A stretch of DNA of 49,468 nt from Bacteroidales bacterium (lineage in GTDB: Bacteria; Bacteroidota; Bacteroidia; Bacteroidales; B18-G4): the NCBI GenBank assembly GCA_030618905.1, contig JAUXCL010000001.1:1-49468 (forward strand), in the 5' to 3' direction. Of this stretch, positions 8,125 through 17,051 are shown in pieces. Each line of letters begins with the position of its first letter. The stretch's first letter is position 1. The position numbers and the translations under genes were made by a program. A model generated the notes under the pieces. It did not search any database and was not told the DNA's origin. It was given only the letters and a program-made list of their open reading frames with translations.

Positions 8125-9459
8125 TTATAAGAGCTTATTGGCCAGGTTGGCCAGCTCAGACCTTTCCCCTTTTTCTAACCTGATGTGTGCATAGATCTCA
8201 TGGTGCTTGATCTTATCGATCAAATAAGATAGCCCATTACTTTGCGCATCCAGGTAAGGTGTATCGATCTGGTAAATGTCGCCGGTAAAAATAAATTTGG
8301 TGTTTTCACCTGCCCTTGTGATGATGGTTTTTACTTCATGTGGCGACAGGTTCTGGGCTTCATCTACAATAAAACAAACGTTGGATATGCTCCTTCCACG
8401 AATATAAGCCAGCGGAGTAATGACCAGTTTTTCGCTATCAACAGCATCTGTAATACGCTTGAATTCTTTGTCCTTTTCACCATACTGGTCCTGGATAAAC
8501 TTCAGATTGTCCCACAGTGGTTCCATGTATGGATTTAACTTGGATTTGATGTCTCCCGGCAGATACCCAATATCTTTATTACTCAAAGGGACAATTGGCC
8601 TTGCCAGGTAAATCTGTTTGAAGTTTCTCTTTTGATCCAGGGCTCCTGCCATGGCCAGCAGGGTCTTTCCGGTACCGGCAACACCTTGCAAGGTTACCAG
8701 CTTAACTTTGGGGTTCATGATGGCGTGCAAGGCAAATACCTGCTCTGCATTCCTTGGCATGATCCTGTAGGCCGGCATCTTTTCAACCCTTTCAATCCTT
8801 TCGAGCAGGGGATTGTAGTAAGCCAATGCTGAAGATTTGCCATTTCGAATGATGAAATAATGGTTCGGTATGGGATCTTTAAGGCCAATATCTTCCAATA
8901 AACAGAATCCATTGCTATAAAGGGCATCAATGATCTCTTTATCAACACCTTCGATAAGCGACTTCCCTGTGTACAAGAATTCCACATCCTTGATCTTGCC
9001 AGTCTCAAAGTCCTCTGCAGGGAGATCAAGCGATTTGGCTTTCAATCGAAGATTAATGTCTTTGGTAACCAGTGTGACTTTCTTTTCAGGGTGTTGCTGG
9101 CCCATGATCAGTGCCGCGTTCAGAATGCGGTGATCGGGCTTATCTTCTCCAAAAACATTGATCGCATCCGGTTCAGAATGCTCATTCATGATGACCTTGA
9201 AAAAGCCGCTATTGGGCCTGTCGATCGGGATCCAGTTTTGTAAAGTGGAGTTAGCAGATAAGCGGTCCATGATCCGTATGAATTCCCTCGCTTCAAAATT
9301 CTTGGTGTCATTCCCTTTCTTGAAATTATCCAGCTCTTCCAAAACGGTAATTGGAATTACCACATCATGTTCTTCGAAACTATAAATGGAATTATGGTTA
9401 TACAGGATGACAGAGGTGTCGAGTACGAAGATCTTGTTTTGTTTTTTTCTTCGGGGCAT
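8125..9459 (-). CDS. PhoH-family protein with N-terminal PIN domain
   Basis: This is a 444-residue two-domain protein. The N-terminal PIN RNase-like domain (about 8-150) begins IFVLDTSVILYN with further acidic residues (VLEELDNFK, LVTKDINLRLKAK). The C-terminal PhoH ATPase domain (about 235-440) has Walker A GVAGTGKT, a Walker B-like FIVDEAQNL and a sensor motif FTGDIYQID. PhoH2-type proteins of this layout unwind and cleave RNA in studied actinobacterial examples; the role in Bacteroidota is less clear. It converges on the M28 gene (13 bases between the stops) and diverges from polA across a 206-base gap that holds a heptamer array. Confidence 0.93.
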   Translation of the reverse strand: MPRRKKQNKIFVLDTSVILYNHNSIYSFEEHDVVIPITVLEELDNFKKGNDTKNFEAREFIRIMDRLSANSTLQNWIPIDRPNSGFFKVIMNEHSEPDAINVFGEDKPDHRILNAALIMGQQHPEKKVTLVTKDINLRLKAKSLDLPAEDFETGKIKDVEFLYTGKSLIEGVDKEIIDALYSNGFCLLEDIGLKDPIPNHYFIIRNGKSSALAYYNPLLERIERVEKMPAYRIMPRNAEQVFALHAIMNPKVKLVTLQGVAGTGKTLLAMAGALDQKRNFKQIYLARPIVPLSNKDIGYLPGDIKSKLNPYMEPLWDNLKFIQDQYGEKDKEFKRITDAVDSEKLVITPLAYIRGRSISNVCFIVDEAQNLSPHEVKTIITRAGENTKFIFTGDIYQIDTPYLDAQSNGLSYLIDKIKHHEIYAHIRLEKGERSELANLANKLL

Positions 9460-9597
9460 TAAATCAACTTTTTAGCAGTGAATACAGACTTTTTGATCGT
9501 TCGGTATAAAAAGAACAGGGTATAAAATTATCGAATAAAAAAGTGAAAAATTGTGTACATGTTGAATTCTTTTAAACAACAGAATGTGAAAAAAATT

Positions 9598-9625
9598 GTG
9601 ACGCGTGACGTGTGACGCGTGACAA
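9598..9625. repeat. Heptanucleotide array A (4 units, GTGACnn)
   Basis: Four consecutive 7-base units: GTGACGC, GTGACGT, GTGACGC, GTGACAA. A looser copy, GTGAAAA, lies just before at 9586-9592. The array occupies the divergent phoH/polA gap, immediately upstream of the polA -7 element. Its variant order matches array B at 44001-44028. Confidence 0.9.
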
Positions 9626-9636
9626 GGGTAATTAGT

Positions 9637-9644
9637 TATCTTTG
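9637..9644 (+). promoter_or_regulatory. -7 promoter element of polA
   Basis: TATCTTTG is an exact match to TAnnTTTG. No good TTTG stands at the -33 position, which falls in heptamer array A. The implied start leaves a leader of about 15 bases to the ATG at 9666. The element covers the upstream TTG at 9642, so that TTG is not the start. Confidence 0.6.
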
Positions 9645-9665
9645 CTAAACATTAACAGATTGCTG

Positions 9666-12440
9666 ATGCCAGAAAAGAAAACACTGTTCCTGCTCGATGC
9701 TATGGCTTTGATATACAGGGCTTATTTCGCTTTAAACAAGAATCCCAGGATCAATTCCAGGGGAATGAATACATCTGCAGTTTTAGGCTTTGCCAATACC
9801 TTGTTTGATATACTGAAAAATGAAAAACCCAGCCATATAGGTGTTGCTTTCGATACACATGCTCCCACTATAAGAGTGAAAGAATATGTTGAATATAAAG
9901 CCAACAGGCAGGAGATGCCAGAAGATATTGGCTTATCATTACCATACATTATTAAGCTTCTTGAGGCATTTAAGATCCCTGTCCTGTCAATGGATGGTTA
10001 TGAAGCGGATGATGTGATTGGTACACTGGCCAAAAAAGCTGAACAGGAAAACTTCAGGGTTTATATGATGACTCCTGATAAGGACTTTGGCCAGTTGGTT
10101 TCGGATAATATCCTGATGTATAAACCTGCCCGTATGGGCAACAAACCTGAGATCCTGGGGGTAAAGGAGATCTGCCAAAAATACAATATACATCAACCCA
10201 CTCAGTTGATCGACATTCTCGGATTATGGGGCGATGCCTCGGACAATATTCCTGGTGTACCTGGTGTTGGTGAGAAAACAGCCAGGAAATTGATCCACGA
10301 ATATGGATCCCTGGAAAAGGTCTTGCTGTCGACAGAGGATTTTAAAGGGAGGTTAAAGGAAAACCTTGAACAGTACGCGGAACAAGCGGTCCTTTCCAAG
10401 CAGCTTGCAACCATTATACTTGATGTCCCTGTTGATTTTCAGGCAGAGGCATTGACAGTTTCAGAACCGGATCGAAAAGCCCTTAAAGCCTTATTCGATG
10501 AACTGGAATTCCGTGATTTTGCAAAGCGTGTGTTCAGTGAATCCAATATTGGAAAAAAACAAACTGTTGAACAAATGCCTGTCGACCTGTTCTCACAGTT
10601 TGATGAGCCCGGCTCAGCACCCGACAGGCTGACAGTCAAAAATGTTGAACACAGATACTACCTTGTCGATACGGCCGAAAAAAGGAAAGAGCTGATCACA
10701 ATGCTTACAAAGCAAGATGCTTTCTGCTTTGACACTGAAAGTACCGGCCTGGACCCTAACCAGGCGGAATTGATCGGTATTGCTTTTTGCCACAAAGTCC
10801 ATGAGGCCCATTATGTTTCACTGCCGGGAAATCGTAATGAAGCCATTGCGGTCCTGAAGGAGTTCAAGGACTTGTTCAGCAATATGAAAATTGAAAAGAT
10901 TGGTCAAAATCTCAAATATGATATTTCCCTTCTGAAATGGTATCACATTGAAGTTGAAGGCAAGCTTTTTGATACCATGCTGGCGCATTATCTTATTGAA
11001 CCTGACCTTAGGCACAATATGGATTTCCTGGCAGAGACATACCTGAATTACACTCCCATCCCAATAGAAACCCTGATTGGCAAAAAAGGCAGGAACCAGC
11101 GAAGCATGAGATCTGTTGAGATTAATACACTGGTGGAATATTCTTGTGAAGATGCGGACATCACCCTGCAGTTAAAACAGGCTTTCCAACCCTTGCTCAA
11201 GGAAACAAATACGATCAAACTTTTCGAAATGATCGAAATCCCGCTTGTCAAAGTGCTTGCCGCAATGGAAGCTGAGGGTGTGAGATTGGATATCAAAGCC
11301 TTGAATGATTATTCGCTTGAACTAAATGTTGAAATCTCCAGGCTTGTACAGAAGATATATATACATGCAGGGTTTGAATTTAACATTGCATCACCAAAGC
11401 AACTTGGAGAGGTTTTGTTCGACCACATGAAGATTATGGACAAACCAAAGCTAACCAAAACCAAACAATATGCCACAGGTGAAGATGTGTTGACCAGGTT
11501 GATCAATAAGCATAATGTCATTCAGAATATTCTTGATTATCGCTCATTGACAAAGTTGAAGTCAACTTATGTGGATGTTTTACCGCAGCTGATTAATCCC
11601 AATGATGGCAGAATTCACACCACATATAACCAGGCTGTGGCAGCTACCGGTCGCCTGAGTTCGAATAATCCCAATCTGCAAAATATTCCGATCCGCACGG
11701 AGAAAGGCAGGGAGATCAGGAAAGCTTTTGTGCCCAGGGAACAAAATTTTATCCTGATGGCAGCGGATTATTCTCAAATTGAATTGCGAATCATTGCTGA
11801 GCTGAGCCAGGATGAAGCCATGCTGGAAACCTTCACTAATGGACAGGATATTCATACGGCTACAGCTTCGAGAGTATACGGTGTGTCATTGAATGCCGTG
11901 ACGGGTGACATGCGCAGAACTGCCAAAATGGTCAATTTTGGGATTGTCTATGGTATTTCAGCCTATGGTTTATCAGAGCGCTTGAATATACCAAGAAGGG
12001 AAGCAGCTGATATCATCAGGCAATATTTTGAAAAATATCCCGGCGTGAAAGCTTACATGGATAAAACCATACAATTTGCCAGGGAAAACGGGTTTGTCGA
12101 AACCATCATGGGCAGGCGGCGATACCTGAGGGATATTAACTCAGGCAATGCCACGGTGCGCGGTTTTGCAGAGCGCAACGCCATCAATGCCCCGATCCAG
12201 GGTTCGTCAGCAGATATGATTAAAATTGCCATGATCGGAATAGACCAGGTTCTCAAAGGGAATAAGATGAAATCAAAGATGATCCTTCAGGTACATGATG
12301 AACTTGTGTTTGATGCCCATAATTCTGAATTGGATATGCTTAAAGGATTCGTTGAAGATAAGATGAAACATGCCATCCCAATGAGTGTCCCTATAGAAAT
12401 TGAAATCAATACCGGGAGAAATTGGCTCGCGGCACATTAA
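9666..12440 (+). CDS. polA: DNA polymerase I
   Basis: This 924-residue polymerase has all three domains. The 5'-3' exonuclease (about 1-290) starts LFLLDAMALIYRAYFAL, then MDGYEADDVIGTLA and the helix-hairpin-helix region GVPGVGEKTA. The 3'-5' proofreading domain (about 330-520) keeps its acidic motif (FDTESTGLD), so proofreading is probably active. The family A polymerase domain (about 560-924) has AADYSQIELRI, the O-helix KMVNFGIVYGIS and the catalytic QVHDELVF. It fills gaps and removes RNA primers. It is transcribed alone, divergent from phoH. I chose ATG 9666 because the frame upstream overlaps the -7 element. Confidence 0.97.
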   Translation: MPEKKTLFLLDAMALIYRAYFALNKNPRINSRGMNTSAVLGFANTLFDILKNEKPSHIGVAFDTHAPTIRVKEYVEYKANRQEMPEDIGLSLPYIIKLLEAFKIPVLSMDGYEADDVIGTLAKKAEQENFRVYMMTPDKDFGQLVSDNILMYKPARMGNKPEILGVKEICQKYNIHQPTQLIDILGLWGDASDNIPGVPGVGEKTARKLIHEYGSLEKVLLSTEDFKGRLKENLEQYAEQAVLSKQLATIILDVPVDFQAEALTVSEPDRKALKALFDELEFRDFAKRVFSESNIGKKQTVEQMPVDLFSQFDEPGSAPDRLTVKNVEHRYYLVDTAEKRKELITMLTKQDAFCFDTESTGLDPNQAELIGIAFCHKVHEAHYVSLPGNRNEAIAVLKEFKDLFSNMKIEKIGQNLKYDISLLKWYHIEVEGKLFDTMLAHYLIEPDLRHNMDFLAETYLNYTPIPIETLIGKKGRNQRSMRSVEINTLVEYSCEDADITLQLKQAFQPLLKETNTIKLFEMIEIPLVKVLAAMEAEGVRLDIKALNDYSLELNVEISRLVQKIYIHAGFEFNIASPKQLGEVLFDHMKIMDKPKLTKTKQYATGEDVLTRLINKHNVIQNILDYRSLTKLKSTYVDVLPQLINPNDGRIHTTYNQAVAATGRLSSNNPNLQNIPIRTEKGREIRKAFVPREQNFILMAADYSQIELRIIAELSQDEAMLETFTNGQDIHTATASRVYGVSLNAVTGDMRRTAKMVNFGIVYGISAYGLSERLNIPRREAADIIRQYFEKYPGVKAYMDKTIQFARENGFVETIMGRRRYLRDINSGNATVRGFAERNAINAPIQGSSADMIKIAMIGIDQVLKGNKMKSKMILQVHDELVFDAHNSELDMLKGFVEDKMKHAIPMSVPIEIEINTGRNWLAAH

Positions 12441-12576
12441 GTCCATTCATCCTTGCCAAAAAATTGACATGGTGACAAATTTTTATTAAAAAATTGTTGA
12501 AAAAAAACTCATTGTGTGAATAGCCCCATTGCTTTCAGTAGATTATAAATTTTCAACGTTTTTTTGTTAATAAAAT

Positions 12577-12610
12577 TTTGATAGCATACCTACTTATTGC
12601 TGTATCTTCG
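12577..12610 (+). promoter_or_regulatory. Candidate promoter of nrdJ
   Basis: TTTG at 12577-12580 and TATCTTCG at 12603-12610, seven of eight matches to TAnnTTTG. The 22-base spacer is one longer than usual. The rest of the 255-base gap is A+T-rich, with a weak hairpin (arms ACAAATTTTT and AAAAAATTGT) at about 12474-12497 and no visible B12 riboswitch box. Confidence 0.4.
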
Positions 12611-12695
12611 TGCTATATTACCTTGTACGATCCTGGTTTTGCAAGCACCTGAAATACACCAACTTATAAATTAAAGACCAAAATATTAGTGGCAC

Positions 12696-15395
12696 ATGGA
12701 GAATGACCTTTTTATAAATGTTGAAAGGGAAAAAGACCTGAAGAAAGAGGAGAACATTTATGAGCAAGTCTTGGAGCAAAGGACAAGGCCTGATATTCAT
12801 AAACAAGCCATCAAAGAGACCCCAAAAGAACCTGTTGAGCAAGCGGCTGAAATGAAGAGTGCCAAACCACAACCCATACCTTATGATGAGGTAATGGAAA
12901 AGGCAATTGCCTATTTTAATGGTGATACTTTAGCAGCAAATGTTTGGTCTAATAAATATGGATTAAAAGATAGCCAGGGTAATTTGTATGAGCGTACGCC
13001 GGATGACATGCACCGCAGGCTTGCCAGGGAAATTGCAAGGATTGAAAAGAAATACCCAAATCCCCTGAGTGAGGAGAAACTCTTTAACCTGTTTAAACAT
13101 TTCAAATTCATTATTCCGCAGGGCAGTCCAATGGCCGGAATCGGAAATAATTTCCAGGTCAGCTCCCTGTCTAATTGTTTTGTCATTGGATTGGATAAAA
13201 ATGCCGACTCTTATGGTGGCATCCTTCGCATTGATCAGGAGCAGGTACAATTGATGAAACGAAGGGGAGGAGTTGGGCATGACCTTACACATATTCGCCC
13301 AACAGGAAGCCCTGTCAACAACACGGCACTGACCTCTACCGGTATCATCCCTTTCATGGAACGTTACTCCAACTCCACACGTGAAGTTGCCCAGGATGGC
13401 AGACGCGGTGCATTAATGATGTCTATTTCTGTCAAGCACCCTGACGCAGAACGCTTCATAGATGCCAAGATGAAACATGGCAAAGTAACCAGTGCAAATG
13501 TCTCCGTAAAGATCGATGATGAGTTTATGAAAAGTGTCGTCAATAACACAGAATACACTCAGCAATTCCCGATTGAAAGCACCGAGCCCGTTGTCACACA
13601 AAAGATCAACGCCAAAAAGCTCTGGAATAAGATTATCCATAATGCCTGGAAATCAGCTGAACCGGGCATATTATTCTGGGATACGATCATACGTGAGTCT
13701 ATACCGGATTGTTATGCTGATCTTGGATACCAAACAGTATCGACTAACCCTTGCGGTGAAATTCCCCTATGTCCTTACGACAGCTGTCGTTTGCTTGCCA
13801 TCAATCTTTATGGTTACGTTGATAATCCTTTTACTAAGAAGGCCAGTTTCAATTCGGCGTTGTTTACAGAACATGCCCAGTATGCGCAACGCATCATGGA
13901 TGACATCATTGACCTGGAAACAGAAAAGATTGATGCTATCCTGGATAAGATTGGTGAAGATCCGGAAGACCAGGAAACCAAGGCCATCGAAAGGAAGATG
14001 TGGGAGAAGATCAGGAACAAGACCTTAGATGGCAGAAGGACCGGTATTGGTATAACCGCCGAAGGCGACATGCTTGCAGCCCTGGGATGCCGTTACGGTT
14101 CGGAAGATGCCATCAATTTTTCAGCTGAAGTGCACAAGCTTCTCGCAATTGAGGTATACAGGTCATCTGTCGAAACGGCGAAAGAAAGAGGTGCATTCCC
14201 GATTTTTGATGCCGAAAGAGAAAAAAACAATCCATTTATCCTGCGGATAAAAGAAGCAGCACCCGATGTCTATGAAGAAATGTTGAAGCACGGCAGACGG
14301 AATATCGCCATGCTGACCATTGCACCAACAGGAAGTGTCAGCATTTGCTCTCAGACTACATCTGGTATTGAGCCTGCATTCCTGATTGCTTACAAGCGAC
14401 GCCGTAAAGTAAATCCCAATGATAAAAACGTCAATGTTACTTTCGTTGACGATATTGGAGATGCCTGGGAAGAATACAATGTACTGCATGCTAAATTCGA
14501 AACCTGGCTGAAAGCCAATGGTCATGATGTGGAAGAAGTGAAGAACTTCGATGAAAAGAATTTAAAGAAACTGATCAAAGAATCACCCTATCACAAAGCA
14601 ACATCCAAGGATATTGATTGGGTCAGTAAGGTACGCATGCAAGGTGCAATACAGAAATGGATCGACCATTCTATCAGCGTTACCGTGAATGTTCCTCATG
14701 ATATCAGCGAAAACCTGGTCAGTAAAATTTACCAGACAGCCTGGGAGAGCGGATGCAAAGGGATGACCATTTATCGCGAGGGATCAAGATCAGGCGTTCT
14801 GGTCAGTGCCAAAAAAGAGAAAAGACCAGAGGACTTTGAATTCAAAGAGCATAATGCACCTCCCCGCCCCCTCAAATTAAAATCCGAGATCGTAAGATTC
14901 CAGAACGACCATGAGAAATGGGTAGCTGTGATTGGATTGATGAATGACAAACCCTATGAAGTATTCACCGGTAAAGCGGAAGGGTTTTTTGTTCCCAATT
15001 GGGTGAACAAGGGATGGGTGATCAAGACCAAGTCGGATAGTGGCAAGAGCCGCTATGATTTCCAGTTCCTGGATAAAGAAGGCTATAAGATCACCATGGA
15101 AGGCTTATCCAGGCAATTCAATAAGGAGTTCTGGAATTATGCAAAGCTGATCTCCGGTATTCTGCGTCATGGTATGCCACTGCCTTTTGTTGTCGACTTA
15201 ATCAACAGCCTTGTGCTGGGAAGCGAGACCATTAACACATGGAAGGTTGGTGTCATCAGAACCCTTAAAAAATATATCCCGGATGGCACCAAAGTTCAAA
15301 AAGAAGCTTGTCCGGAATGCGAAGAATCAGGTGGCCTGGTTTATAAGGAAGGATGCCTCACTTGTACCCGTTGTGGTTATTCCAAATGTGGCTAA
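12696..15395 (+). CDS. nrdJ: Adenosylcobalamin-dependent ribonucleotide reductase (class II)
   Basis: This 899-residue class II reductase makes deoxyribonucleotides with adenosylcobalamin as radical source and needs no oxygen. Visible marks are the substrate-site region SSLSNCFVIGLD, the RRGGVGHDLTHIRP stretch, the active-site NPCGEIPLCPYDSC segment, the APTGSVSIC loop, and a C-terminal Cys-rich tail (CPECEESGG and CTRCGYSKCG) that resembles a zinc ribbon and could also carry the redox-relay cysteines. The first 50 residues are charged and low-complexity, a linker before the catalytic barrel. It stands alone, with tonB convergent 21 bases after its stop. It ties DNA synthesis to B12 supply. 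Confidence 0.95.
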   Translation: MENDLFINVEREKDLKKEENIYEQVLEQRTRPDIHKQAIKETPKEPVEQAAEMKSAKPQPIPYDEVMEKAIAYFNGDTLAANVWSNKYGLKDSQGNLYERTPDDMHRRLAREIARIEKKYPNPLSEEKLFNLFKHFKFIIPQGSPMAGIGNNFQVSSLSNCFVIGLDKNADSYGGILRIDQEQVQLMKRRGGVGHDLTHIRPTGSPVNNTALTSTGIIPFMERYSNSTREVAQDGRRGALMMSISVKHPDAERFIDAKMKHGKVTSANVSVKIDDEFMKSVVNNTEYTQQFPIESTEPVVTQKINAKKLWNKIIHNAWKSAEPGILFWDTIIRESIPDCYADLGYQTVSTNPCGEIPLCPYDSCRLLAINLYGYVDNPFTKKASFNSALFTEHAQYAQRIMDDIIDLETEKIDAILDKIGEDPEDQETKAIERKMWEKIRNKTLDGRRTGIGITAEGDMLAALGCRYGSEDAINFSAEVHKLLAIEVYRSSVETAKERGAFPIFDAEREKNNPFILRIKEAAPDVYEEMLKHGRRNIAMLTIAPTGSVSICSQTTSGIEPAFLIAYKRRRKVNPNDKNVNVTFVDDIGDAWEEYNVLHAKFETWLKANGHDVEEVKNFDEKNLKKLIKESPYHKATSKDIDWVSKVRMQGAIQKWIDHSISVTVNVPHDISENLVSKIYQTAWESGCKGMTIYREGSRSGVLVSAKKEKRPEDFEFKEHNAPPRPLKLKSEIVRFQNDHEKWVAVIGLMNDKPYEVFTGKAEGFFVPNWVNKGWVIKTKSDSGKSRYDFQFLDKEGYKITMEGLSRQFNKEFWNYAKLISGILRHGMPLPFVVDLINSLVLGSETINTWKVGVIRTLKKYIPDGTKVQKEACPECEESGGLVYKEGCLTCTRCGYSKCG

Positions 15396-15416
15396 AATGC
15401 TGAAACCCCAAATATC

Positions 15417-16094
15417 TTATTGAAGGATAAACTTAACAGGAAGGTTGTACTGGACCCTTACCGGTTTGCCTCTTTGCTTTCCGGCTTTCCATTTAGGCAT
15501 GTTTTTTACAACCCGGACAGCTTCTTCATCACATCCGCCGCCGATTCCTCTGAGCACCCTGACTTTGGATACTGATCCGTTTTTTTCAACGACAAAGGTA
15601 ACGTAGACAGTTCCCTGAATGCCACTTTCTTTGGCCATAACGGGATATTTAATGTTCTCTCCAAGGTATTTATACAAAGCCGCTAATCCACCTGGCGGTA
15701 CGGGCATAGATTCCACGACCATGAAGATTTGTGCCTCCTCATATTCCTCTTCTTCAACATCAATAGGTATATATTCTTCAATCTCCGTAGTTTCATCAGC
15801 CTCAATATCAATCTCAAGGTCTTGTTCCACTTCAACATCATCTTCTACTATATTGATCTGAACAACCTTCTTCGGTGGGGGTGGTGGAGGGGGTTTTACT
15901 TTTTGCTCAGTGATGGGAATGATATCTTCATCTATATCTACTGCTAAACGATCACCAAAACCTTCGACTGTCTTTTCGTAGGATTTCCATTCAAATGCCA
16001 ACAGTACTGCGGCCAGGGCAATGATCAGGCCGATTTGCGTGAAAATAACCTTTTTGTTTTCAAGGTCTGCCTTAGGTGTTTTCTTGGTATCCAT
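15417..16094 (-). CDS. TonB-family energy transducer
   Basis: This 225-residue protein has one N-terminal membrane anchor (about 22-41, VIFTQIGLIIALAAVLLAFEW). A proline-rich stretch (KPPPPPPPKK, about 67-76) and a very acidic linker (about 80-125, many E, D and I) follow. The C-terminal TonB domain has YPVMAKESGIQGTVYVTFVV and a VRVVKNMPKWKAGKQRGKPV ending. Such proteins span the periplasm and pass proton-motive energy from ExbB/ExbD to outer-membrane TonB-dependent receptors. It follows gcvH and vanZ on the same strand, 63 bases after vanZ. No exbB or exbD gene is in the window. Confidence 0.93.
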   Translation of the reverse strand: MDTKKTPKADLENKKVIFTQIGLIIALAAVLLAFEWKSYEKTVEGFGDRLAVDIDEDIIPITEQKVKPPPPPPPKKVVQINIVEDDVEVEQDLEIDIEADETTEIEEYIPIDVEEEEYEEAQIFMVVESMPVPPGGLAALYKYLGENIKYPVMAKESGIQGTVYVTFVVEKNGSVSKVRVLRGIGGGCDEEAVRVVKNMPKWKAGKQRGKPVRVQYNLPVKFILQ

Positions 16095-16157
16095 GATGTT
16101 ATTATTTTTTCCCCTTTGCAGTCTAACGATGTTGTTATGAAGCTGCTAAGGTATCAA

Positions 16158-16565
16158 TTAATTGTTAAAGAATCCAATATTTTTATTTAATTTTCTGCCA
16201 AGTACATAGTACGCAATCCATCCCAGTATACAGCCTGCAATATTTGCAATCAAATCATAAATGTTGGCATTTCTTCCAATGAACACATAATATTGCATGA
16301 GCTCTGTAAAAGCACCAAAAATTATGCCAAACAACAAGGCATAGAGGACATAATAAGAGCGAAGACGAGGGAATTGATATTGCTTATGAAAGCCCCTTAA
16401 AAGCAAGAATTGCAGTATTCCGAACAGGATCAGGTGAATGATCTTATCAGGTCCCAGCCACGCCCAGAAATCACTTACTTTGGGAAAATAATTACCAGGA
16501 AACCCCATCAGCACAAGAATGATGATCAACCACAGTATTACGGGCCAGTTGTACTTGAAAAACAT
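16158..16565 (-). CDS. VanZ-family membrane protein
   Basis: This 135-residue integral membrane protein has about four hydrophobic segments (NWPVILWLIIILVLMGFPG, IIHLILFGILQFLLL, YYVLYALLFGIIFGAFTELMQ, DLIANIAGCILGWIAYYVL). The family marks are the KIIHLILFGIL, EL(M)QYY and NIYDLIANIAGCILG segments. VanZ was named from a teicoplanin-resistance cluster, but most relatives have no known role and this one has no resistance genes nearby. It starts 8 bases after gcvH, so the two are co-transcribed. I believe the gcvH-vanZ pairing is widespread in Bacteroidota, but have not checked it. Confidence 0.9.
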   Translation of the reverse strand: MFFKYNWPVILWLIIILVLMGFPGNYFPKVSDFWAWLGPDKIIHLILFGILQFLLLRGFHKQYQFPRLRSYYVLYALLFGIIFGAFTELMQYYVFIGRNANIYDLIANIAGCILGWIAYYVLGRKLNKNIGFFNN

Positions 16566-16573
16566 GTGAAAGC

Positions 16574-16954
16574 TTAAGCTTCGATGATTTCTTTATAGCT
16601 GTCGGCATCAAGAAGGTCTTCGATCTGGCCGGGATCGCTGATCTTAACTATTACGATCCAGCCTTCCCCATAGGGGTCCTTATTTACAATTTCAGGATTT
16701 GACTCAAGGACTTCATTAAATTCAATGACTTCGCCGGAAAGAGGCATGAACAAGTCTGATACAGTTTTAACAGCTTCAATGGTACCAAAAGGTTCTTCAA
16801 TTTCAAGGGTTTCTCCAACGGTTTCCACTTCAATAAATACAATGTCTCCCAATTCTTTCTGGGCAAATTCTGTGATCCCAATGGTTGCTGTGTTACCCTC
16901 AATCTTCACCCATTCGTGTTCTTTGGTGTACTTTAAGCTATCCGGTATATTCAT
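16574..16954 (-). CDS. gcvH: Glycine cleavage system H protein
   Basis: This 126-residue lipoyl-carrier protein matches the normal H-protein length. It begins IPDSLKYTKEHEWVKIEG and contains TIGITEFAQKELGDIVFIE. The lipoylated lysine sits in the IEAVKTVSDLFMPLSGEV hairpin. The C-terminus (NKDPYGEGWIVIVKISD) is typical. It shuttles the aminomethyl group between the P, T and L proteins in glycine breakdown; none of their genes is in the window. It heads the gcvH-vanZ-tonB minus-strand group, with its own -7 element at 16980-16987. Confidence 0.96.
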   Translation of the reverse strand: MNIPDSLKYTKEHEWVKIEGNTATIGITEFAQKELGDIVFIEVETVGETLEIEEPFGTIEAVKTVSDLFMPLSGEVIEFNEVLESNPEIVNKDPYGEGWIVIVKISDPGQIEDLLDADSYKEIIEA

Positions 16955-16979
16955 GATGGTTTGATTATTTATTTGATCT

Positions 16980-16987
16980 CAAAATTA
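16980..16987 (-). promoter_or_regulatory. -7 promoter element of gcvH
   Basis: On the minus strand this reads TAATTTTG, an exact TAnnTTTG. The flanking string AAAAAAGTATAATTTTGA also occurs before the aldolase gene (43929-43936). No clear -33 TTTG is seen. Confidence 0.5.
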
Positions 16988-17051
16988 TACTTTTTTTCAA
17001 CAATTTATCATTAAGAAAAAAGAAATTAAAGGGCCTGATCAATATTCCAAT

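Noticed and set aside
12441..12695. B12 riboswitch before nrdJ
   Set aside because: I could not find a B12 box or the expected stem pattern; the gap is mainly A+T-rich.
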